A stretch of 7,406 nt of DNA from assembly GCA_011051635.1 (NCBI GenBank), contig DRKV01000441.1:1-7406 (forward strand), in the 5' to 3' direction. The notes under the pieces are model-generated. The model saw only the letters and a program-made list of their open reading frames with translations. It was not told where the DNA came from and did not search any database. The stretch comes from Chloroflexota bacterium (GTDB lineage: Bacteria; Chloroflexota; Anaerolineae; Anaerolineales; DRKV01). Shown piece by piece: positions 1 through 4,180 of this stretch. A program made the translations under genes and the position numbers. How positions within the stretch are numbered: position 1 is the first letter of the stretch; the number at the start of each line of letters is the position of its first letter.

Positions 1-1
1 C

Positions 2-598
2 CTGGGATACAACCTGCTGGCTTTCGACGCCCGCAACCACGGGGACAGTTCTCCCTATCCCCGCCCCACAGTGTACAGTTTCGCCGAGGACGCTCTCTCC
101 GCAGTCCACTTTGTGCAAGGCGAGAAACCCCAGGCGGCCAGACAACTGGGCATCATCGGGCTTTCCATCGGGGGCGGAGGGGCCGTCAACGCCGCCGCAA
201 TGGACGAGAACATCGCCTGCGTGGTGGCGGTGGGCGCGGTCGCCCACCCCATCTGGACGATGCTGCCGGAGTTCCGCAAGCGGGGCATCCCCGAGGGGAT
301 TGCCCGCGCCCTTTTCAAGTTCATGGAATGGCGTTACGGCCTGAATTTCGAGCGCATCGCACCGGTCAACAACATCGCCAGCGCGCGGGCGCACTTTCTG
401 CTCATCCACGGCGAAGAAGACAAAACCATTCCCCTGGAACACGGCAAACGCATGTACGCCGCCGCCCCCGCCGGGCAGGCGGAGTTGTGGGTCGTCCCCG
501 GCAAGGGACACAGCAATTGCCACACCCACCCCGATTTCTGGCCGCGGGTGACGGCTTTTCTGGAGGCGCATTGCGCGTCCAGCCCCGCCGGGAAATAA
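2..598 (+). CDS. Alpha/beta hydrolase, C-terminal 198 residues (5' end outside window)
   Basis: A serine hydrolase of the alpha/beta fold, probably cytoplasmic, with unknown substrate (esterase, acylglycerol lipase or S33-peptidase-like). The frame is open from base 2, so the start lies upstream; the GTG at 71 is inside the fold and is not a plausible start. Visible residues 9-16 (FDARNHGD, followed by S) match the D-x-R-x-H-G-x-S segment common in this fold. The nucleophile is Ser55 in the elbow GLSIGG (codon 164-166). The acid is probably Asp140 in IHGEEDKTIP (codon 419-421). The base is His170 in GKGHSN (codon 509-511). The order and spacing are normal, and the protein ends about 28 residues after the His, as expected for an intact C-terminus. 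No membrane segment is visible in this part. A 73-bp gap separates it from the next plus-strand gene, so the two may be co-transcribed. Family certain; substrate not determinable. Confidence 0.9.
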   Translation: MGYNLLAFDARNHGDSSPYPRPTVYSFAEDALSAVHFVQGEKPQAARQLGIIGLSIGGGGAVNAAAMDENIACVVAVGAVAHPIWTMLPEFRKRGIPEGIARALFKFMEWRYGLNFERIAPVNNIASARAHFLLIHGEEDKTIPLEHGKRMYAAAPAGQAELWVVPGKGHSNCHTHPDFWPRVTAFLEAHCASSPAGK

Positions 599-602
599 GG
601 AA

Positions 603-640
603 CGCAGATTACGCTGATGCCCGCTGATTTGCGCTGAAAG
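603..640. repeat. Degenerate 9-10 bp tandem repeat, core CGCTGAT
   Basis: Four imperfect units follow each other: CGCAGATTA (603-611), CGCTGATGCC (612-621), CGCTGATTTG (622-631) and CGCTGAAAG (632-640). They begin 4 bases after the hydrolase stop codon and occupy about half of the gap before the next gene. The units are similar but not identical, so this is either an old, decaying array or a chance run. It resembles in style the repeats at 3214-3364 but has a different unit. No stem-loop followed by a T-run is present, so it does not look like an intrinsic terminator. Confidence 0.55.
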
Positions 641-656
641 CGGCACGGTTCAACAG

Positions 657-664
657 AAGGAGAG
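657..664 (+). promoter_or_regulatory. Shine-Dalgarno site that decides the start of the 672 gene
   Basis: AAGGAGAG at 657-664 is the only strong Shine-Dalgarno sequence I find in the window. AAGGAG ends 9 bases before the ATG at 672, a normal spacing. The alternative in-frame TTG at 666 would lie directly against the site, so the ATG is preferred. Confidence 0.75.
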
Positions 665-671
665 TTTGGCT

Positions 672-1712
672 ATGCGCAAGATTGTCGTCTGGTTGTTTCT
701 GCTCCCCCTGCTGGCCTTTTGCGCCGCGCCGCCCGCCCCCGTCGCACCCGCCATCTCGCCGGCGGTCGCCGCCGCGCCCACCAGCACTTTTTTGCCCCTC
801 ATCACCCGGCAGGCTCCCGCTGCATCCGGCCCGCAAATCGGAGGCTGCCCCCTGCTCCCCGCCGATAACATCTGGAACGCCCGCATCGATTCCCTGCCTC
901 TGGACGCCCATTCCGCGGATTACATCCAGACCATCGGCGCGGATACCGGCCTGCACCCCGATTTCGGCTCCGGGACCTGGGACGGCGGCCCCATCGGGAT
1001 TCCCTTCGACTTCGTGGGCGGGAGCCAGCCCAAAGTGAATGTAACCTTTGACTACGCCGACGAGAGCGACCCCGGCCCCTACCCCATCCCGGCGGACGCG
1101 TCCATCGAGGGCGGCCCCAACAGCGACGGCGACCGCCACGTGCTGGTCGTGGACACCGACAACTGCATCCTCTACGAGTTGTACTATGCCTGGCCGCAGG
1201 CCGACGGCACCTGGGAGGCCGGTTCGGGGGCAGTCTTCGACCTCAACAGCAACGCCCTGCGCCCCGACGGATGGACTTCCGCCGACGCCGCCGGGCTGCC
1301 CATCCTCCCCGGCCTGGTGCGCTACGAGGAAGTGGCCGCCGGGGAAATCCGCCACGCCATCCGCTTCACCGCCCCGCAGACGCGCGCCGCCCACGTCTGG
1401 CCGGCGCGCCACGACGCCTCCAGCCTGACCGATGCAGCCTATCCTCCGATGGGACAGCGCTTTCGTCTCAAAGCGGATTTCGACATCTCCGGTTTCTCCC
1501 CCCAAGTGCAGGTCATCCTCCGGGCCATGAAGACTTACGGAATCATCCTGGCCGACAACGGTTCGGCGTGGTTCCTCTCCGGCGCGCCCGACGAACGCTG
1601 GGACAACGACATCCTGCACGAATTATCCCAGGTCACCGGCGCGGATTTCGAGGCCGTGGATGTCTCCTCCCTGATGCGCGACCCCGATTCGGGGGCGGCT
1701 TCCGGCCACTAA
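672..1712 (+). CDS. Exported protein of unknown function, 346 aa
   Basis: The N-terminus (MRK, then a hydrophobic stretch at residues 4-18) is a signal peptide. Cys17 in LAFC is a poor lipobox because Phe precedes it, so a lipid anchor is uncertain. Residues 18-53 are Ala/Pro-rich and carry TFLPLI, a motif I recall near the ends of exported Chloroflexota proteins. The remaining ~290 residues form what looks like one globular domain with many Trp, Gly and Asp. Landmarks are DNIWN (65-69), GIPFDFVGG (109-117), DRHVLVVD (154-161), GAVFDLNSNALRPDGWTSAD (186-205), LPILPGLVRYEEV (209-221), HVWPARH (241-247) and YGIILADNGSAWF (289-301). Cys59 and Cys165 are the only cysteines after the signal peptide and could form a disulfide. 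The pattern fits a widely conserved uncharacterised secreted family from memory; I cannot name a domain or reaction. The gene is convergent with the next one, 33 bp apart. Start chosen from the ribosome site at 657-664. Confidence 0.85.
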   Translation: MRKIVVWLFLLPLLAFCAAPPAPVAPAISPAVAAAPTSTFLPLITRQAPAASGPQIGGCPLLPADNIWNARIDSLPLDAHSADYIQTIGADTGLHPDFGSGTWDGGPIGIPFDFVGGSQPKVNVTFDYADESDPGPYPIPADASIEGGPNSDGDRHVLVVDTDNCILYELYYAWPQADGTWEAGSGAVFDLNSNALRPDGWTSADAAGLPILPGLVRYEEVAAGEIRHAIRFTAPQTRAAHVWPARHDASSLTDAAYPPMGQRFRLKADFDISGFSPQVQVILRAMKTYGIILADNGSAWFLSGAPDERWDNDILHELSQVTGADFEAVDVSSLMRDPDSGAASGH

Positions 1713-1745
1713 CTCCCTGCGGGGATATTGCGCGACTGGAATTGC

Positions 1746-2429
1746 TCAATCCACAAAGCGGTATTTGACCAGCGTCCACACGGCCTCGAAGGCGTCTTTG
1801 AGGCCGATTTTCTTGCCCTCCTCGTAATCGCGGGGGTTGAAAGTAATCGGTACCTCAAAAATCCGCACCTTGCGCTTGAGAATTTTGGCCGTGAACTCCG
1901 GCTCGAAATCGAAGCGCCGGGCGTGGATGGTCATATCCTCCACAATCTCGCGGCGGAATAACTTATACCCCGTCTCCATATCGGACAGAATGGCGTTGTA
2001 CAGGATGTTGGTCATCAGGGTCAGCAACTTGTTGGCGACCATGTGCCAGAACATGGCCGAGCGGCGCGGCGCTCCCAAAAAGCGCGAGCCGTAGACCACA
2101 TCGGCAATGCCTTCCTGCAAGGGCTTGAGCAGAGAGGGGATATCGCGCGGGTCGTACTCCAGGTCGGCGTCCTGGATGAGCAAGGCATCCCCCGTGGCCT
2201 CGTGGATGCCGGTCACCACGGCAGCCCCCTTGCCCTGATTGCGCTCGTGGTAAAAGACGCGCACCTTTTCACGCTTTTCCAGTTCCTTCAAAATAGGGCG
2301 CGTCCCGTCCACCGAACCGTCGTCCACGATGACGATTTCATCGGCCACGCCCACCGTTTCCAGGCGGTTGATGATTTCTTCCAGCGTGGCTTCTTCGTTA
2401 TAAACCGGGATGATTACGGAAAGTTTCAT
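1746..2429 (-). CDS. Family 2 glycosyltransferase, DPM1-like, 227 aa
   Basis: Probably transfers a sugar from a nucleotide-sugar (GDP-Man or UDP-Glc type) to a polyprenyl phosphate on the cytoplasmic face, or acts in related envelope glycan synthesis; donor and acceptor cannot be read from sequence. GT-A fold motifs appear in order: VIIPVYNEE (5-13), VDDGSVDGT (35-43), NQGKGAA (64-70), the metal-binding QDADLEYDP (86-94), VYGSR (112-116), METGYKLFRR (151-160), FDFEPEF (173-179) and a basic C-terminal segment EGKKIG (204-209). There is no membrane segment, so it corresponds to the soluble single-domain DPM1 type (human DPM1 is about 260 aa). The open frame continues far upstream to 3326, but that part is antisense to the neighbouring gene. 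The ATG at 2427-2429 begins the canonical MKLSVIIPVYNEE and sits 7 bases after a TATAAT box. A hand count of 1801-2040 gives 128/240 GC (53%), below the 68-75% counted in two 60-base samples of the GH3 gene, which may mean a different origin. Confidence 0.93.
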   Translation of the reverse strand: MKLSVIIPVYNEEATLEEIINRLETVGVADEIVIVDDGSVDGTRPILKELEKREKVRVFYHERNQGKGAAVVTGIHEATGDALLIQDADLEYDPRDIPSLLKPLQEGIADVVYGSRFLGAPRRSAMFWHMVANKLLTLMTNILYNAILSDMETGYKLFRREIVEDMTIHARRFDFEPEFTAKILKRKVRIFEVPITFNPRDYEEGKKIGLKDAFEAVWTLVKYRFVD

Positions 2430-2436
2430 GGCGGCG

Positions 2437-2464
2437 ATTATACCGTAAAGGCGCGCATTTACAA
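2437..2464 (-). promoter_or_regulatory. Promoter of the glycosyltransferase gene, probably leaderless
   Basis: On the minus strand a perfect -10 box TATAAT (2442 to 2437) is preceded, after 16 bases, by TTGTAA (2464 to 2459), a 4/6 match to TTGACA. Only 7 bases (CGCCGCC) lie between the -10 box and the ATG at 2429. A housekeeping sigma factor normally starts about 7 bases after the -10 box, so the transcript should begin at or next to the A of the ATG, with no room for a ribosome binding site. Confidence 0.65.
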
Positions 2465-2471
2465 CACTCGT

Positions 2472-2480
2472 TGGTACAAT
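2472..2480 (+). promoter_or_regulatory. Extended -10 promoter of the phosphodiesterase gene, probably leaderless
   Basis: TGGTACAAT at 2472-2480 fits an extended -10 element (TGnTATAAT with one mismatch). Six bases (ACAGAC) follow and then the ATG at 2487, so the predicted start site is at the first base of the coding sequence. No good -35 box is visible 16-18 bases upstream (GCGCAT region), in line with reliance on the extended -10. The upstream contact region overlaps the opposing promoter. Confidence 0.55.
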
Positions 2481-2486
2481 ACAGAC

Positions 2487-3251
2487 ATGCCCATCCCGCT
2501 GCCCACTCCCGCCATCTTCGCCCACCGCGGTGCCAGCGCCCACGCTCCCGAAAACACGCTGGCGGCCTTCGAACTCGCTATCCGCCAGGGGGCCGACGCC
2601 ATCGAACTGGATGCCATGCTGTGCGCCAGCGGCGAGGTGGTCGTCATCCACGACGAAACCCTGGAGCGCACCACCGACGGGCAGGGACTCGTCAGCGAAA
2701 CGCCCCTGGAAGTTCTGCGCCAACTGGATGCCGGCTCGTATTTCGACCCCGCCTTCAGCGGCCAGCGCATCCCCACCCTGGAAGAAGTTCTCGAGAGCGT
2801 GGGAGGGCGCATCTACATCAACATCGAACTGAAGAATTACACCACTCCCCGCGACCCCCTGCCGGAGCGCGTCGCCGCCCTGGTGGAACGTTTCGGCCTG
2901 GAAGAAAGTGTGCTGTTTTCTTCTTTCAACCCCTGGACGCTGCGCCGCGCCCACGCCCGGCTGCCCCGCGTCCCCCTGGGATTGCTCACCACCCCCGGAT
3001 GGATGGGCACGGTGCTGAACGGCCCTTTGGGGCGGCTCCTGGTTCCCTATGAGGCCCTGCACCCCGAAAGGCGCTCCGTGACCCCCGCCCTGGTCGCCGC
3101 CGCCCACCGCCGGGGAGCGCGCCTGCACACCTACACCGTGGACGACCCCGCCGAAGCCCGCTACCTCTTCGCCCTGGGCGTGGACGGGATTTTCACCAAT
3201 GACCCGCTGTTGTGGACGATGGACGGTGGACGACTGACGACAGACCGCTGA
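2487..3251 (+). CDS. Glycerophosphodiester phosphodiesterase, 254 aa
   Basis: Hydrolyses glycerophosphodiesters, the deacylated forms of phospholipids, to glycerol 3-phosphate and an alcohol. It is probably cytoplasmic, since there is no signal peptide or membrane helix. The TIM-barrel motifs are complete: FAHRGASAHAPENT (11-24) with catalytic His13; AIELDAM (38-44) with metal ligands Glu40 and Asp42; VVIHDETLERTTDG (52-65) with catalytic His55; INIELK (111-116) with metal ligand Glu114; and the typical closing strand TYTVDD...GVDGIFTNDP (215-240). Length matches the UgpQ-like class (about 250 aa). The open frame extends upstream to 2043 across the glycosyltransferase, but residues before 2487 are unrelated to the family, and a -10 box lies 6 bases upstream. 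The final residues WTMDGGRLTTDR (243-254) and the TGA stop are encoded by the heptamer repeat array that begins at 3214, so the native C-terminus has apparently been replaced or extended. Confidence 0.95.
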   Translation: MPIPLPTPAIFAHRGASAHAPENTLAAFELAIRQGADAIELDAMLCASGEVVVIHDETLERTTDGQGLVSETPLEVLRQLDAGSYFDPAFSGQRIPTLEEVLESVGGRIYINIELKNYTTPRDPLPERVAALVERFGLEESVLFSSFNPWTLRRAHARLPRVPLGLLTTPGWMGTVLNGPLGRLLVPYEALHPERRSVTPALVAAAHRRGARLHTYTVDDPAEARYLFALGVDGIFTNDPLLWTMDGGRLTTDR

Positions 3252-3290
3252 CCGCTGACCACTGACCACTGACCGCTGACCACTGACACC
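3214..3290. repeat. Heptamer tandem repeat, about 11 units, consensus TGACCRC
   Basis: Eleven consecutive 7-base units: GGACGAT, GGACGGT, GGACGAC, TGACGAC, AGACCGC, TGACCGC, TGACCAC, TGACCAC, TGACCGC, TGACCAC, TGACACC. Units are diverged at the left, inside the phosphodiesterase gene, and close to uniform from 3249 to 3283. The stop codon of that gene is the TGA of unit six. Because 7 is not a multiple of 3 and most units carry TGA, stops occur in all three plus-strand frames (3249, 3256, 3263). The minus strand has no stop in the uniform units and reads VVSGQRS-like peptide in every frame. Confidence 0.9.
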
Positions 3291-3311
3291 GTACCCTGTA
3301 CGCTGTACGCT
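3291..3311. repeat. Second heptamer repeat, GTACGCT x3
   Basis: GTACCCT (3291-3297), GTACGCT (3298-3304) and GTACGCT (3305-3311) follow the TGACCRC array with no gap. The period is the same (7) but the unit sequence differs, so this is a separate family rather than a variant of the first. Confidence 0.75.
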
Positions 3312-3313
3312 CC

Positions 3314-3337
3314 CCCAATCACCCAATCACCCAATCA
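3314..3337. repeat. Octamer repeat, CCCAATCA x3
   Basis: Three perfect copies of CCCAATCA at 3314-3321, 3322-3329 and 3330-3337, with only two C bases between this array and the GTACGCT repeat. On the minus strand the unit reads TGATTGGG, which translates to GDW-type peptide. Confidence 0.85.
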
Positions 3338-3338
3338 C

Positions 3339-3364
3339 CATTCTGCCTTCATCATTCTGCCTTC
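3339..3364. repeat. 12-mer direct repeat CATTCTGCCTTC, period 14
   Basis: Two perfect copies of CATTCTGCCTTC (3339-3350 and 3353-3364) are separated by AT. The second copy ends three bases before the ATG at 3368, so the repeat takes the place where a ribosome binding site of that gene would be expected. On the minus strand it reads GAAGGCAGAATG, giving MKAE-like peptide. Confidence 0.75.
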
Positions 3365-3367
3365 CCA

Positions 3368-4180
3368 ATGCCCCCCACCCCCGATGAACTCATGGTCGTG
3401 TGCATGGCGCGGCAACTGCGCGACGGAGAACTGGTCGTGCAGGGGCTTGCCACCCCGCTGGTGACCGCCGCCTTCTTGCTGGCGCGACGCACTCATGCCC
3501 CCCGCCTGTACTTCGCCTCCGCCATCGGGCAGAGTTTGTGCCGCGAACCCGCCCCGCTCAGCCTGACGAACATCGAAGCCCTGTGGCTGGAACGCGCCAC
3601 CCTCAGCGTGGGCTTCACCCGCGTGGCAACCGAAATTCTGCCGACCCTGCACCCCAAGGAATTCTTCCGCCCGGCGCAGGTGGACCCCCAGGGCAATTTC
3701 AACAACATCGCTTTCGGCAAGGACTACCGCCGCCCGCGAATGCGCCTGCCCGGCAGCGGCGGCATCCCCGACGTAAGCGTGAGCAGCGAAAACATGTTCC
3801 TCTACGTGCCGCGCCACTCCCGCCTGACCTTCGTGAAGCGTCTCGACTTCCGTTCCGGACTGGGACACGCCCCGGAACGCACGCACGGGAGCGGCCCGCA
3901 GTACCTCATCAGCGACCTGGGACAGTTCGATTTCGCCAACGGACACATGCGCCTGCTCACTTTCCACCCCGGCGTCACCCCGGAGCGCATCCAGAAGCGC
4001 ACCGGCTTCCCCCTGGAAATCGCCCCCGACCTGCACGAGACGCCGCCCCCCACGGCGGAGGAACTGCGCCTGCTGCGGGAGGAAATTGACCCCCTGGGCA
4101 TTCGCCGCCTGGAAAACCTCAGCGGAGCGGCCCGCCGCGCCGCCTTGCAAACCATCCTTGCCGCGGAAACTGCTCCATGA
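3368..4180 (+). CDS. CoA-transferase beta-subunit / IpdB-like protein, 270 aa
   Basis: Belongs to the class I CoA-transferase fold, closest in pattern to the beta subunits GctB (glutaconate CoA-transferase) and IpdB (the steroid ring-opening hydrolase subunit). Such proteins act in the cytoplasm as alpha/beta complexes on acyl-CoA substrates. Support: TPDELMVVCMARQLRDGELV (4-23), LLARRTHAP (37-45), QVDPQGNFNNIAFG (104-117), GSGG (129-132), SDLGQFDF (182-189), FHPGVTPERIQKRTGF (199-214) and a closing REEIDPLG (237-244). Length equals the family's usual 250-270 aa. The catalytic Glu of transferases normally stands in an ESG-type motif after strand 2; here the aligned residues are YFASAIG (48-54), with Ala50 at that place. 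That argues against ordinary CoA transfer. No alpha subunit lies in the window, although it normally sits directly upstream. The ATG at 3368 fits the family N-terminus but has no Shine-Dalgarno site, only repeat DNA. Its stop overlaps the next start (ATGA). Confidence 0.85.
   Translation: MPPTPDELMVVCMARQLRDGELVVQGLATPLVTAAFLLARRTHAPRLYFASAIGQSLCREPAPLSLTNIEALWLERATLSVGFTRVATEILPTLHPKEFFRPAQVDPQGNFNNIAFGKDYRRPRMRLPGSGGIPDVSVSSENMFLYVPRHSRLTFVKRLDFRSGLGHAPERTHGSGPQYLISDLGQFDFANGHMRLLTFHPGVTPERIQKRTGFPLEIAPDLHETPPPTAEELRLLREEIDPLGIRRLENLSGAARRAALQTILAAETAP

Noticed and set aside
567..577. GCGC-ATT-GCGC hairpin near the end of the hydrolase gene
   Set aside because: It lies inside the coding sequence, has a 3-base loop and no following T-run; better explained by GC-rich codons.
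609..1619. Minus-strand open frame of 336 codons
   Set aside because: Shadow of the exported protein gene; Gly/Arg/Val-rich low-complexity translation with no motifs, as expected for high-GC antisense.
1713..1745. Intrinsic terminator between the convergent genes (TCCC-TGCG-GGGA)
   Set aside because: The stem has only four base pairs and no T-run follows on either strand.
2043..2486. Upstream extension of the phosphodiesterase frame (402 residues in all)
   Set aside because: It is antisense to the glycosyltransferase gene and unrelated to the GDPD family; the ATG at 2487 follows a -10 box and begins the normal domain.
2430..3326. N-terminal extension of the glycosyltransferase frame (a 526-residue open frame)
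   Set aside because: The extension is antisense to the phosphodiesterase gene, has no domain features, and its far end is translated repeat DNA; the family N-terminus begins exactly at the ATG at 2429.
3214..3364. CRISPR array or origin iterons
   Set aside because: Units are 7-14 bp with no spacers, no cas genes and no replication gene nearby; several unrelated units are mixed.
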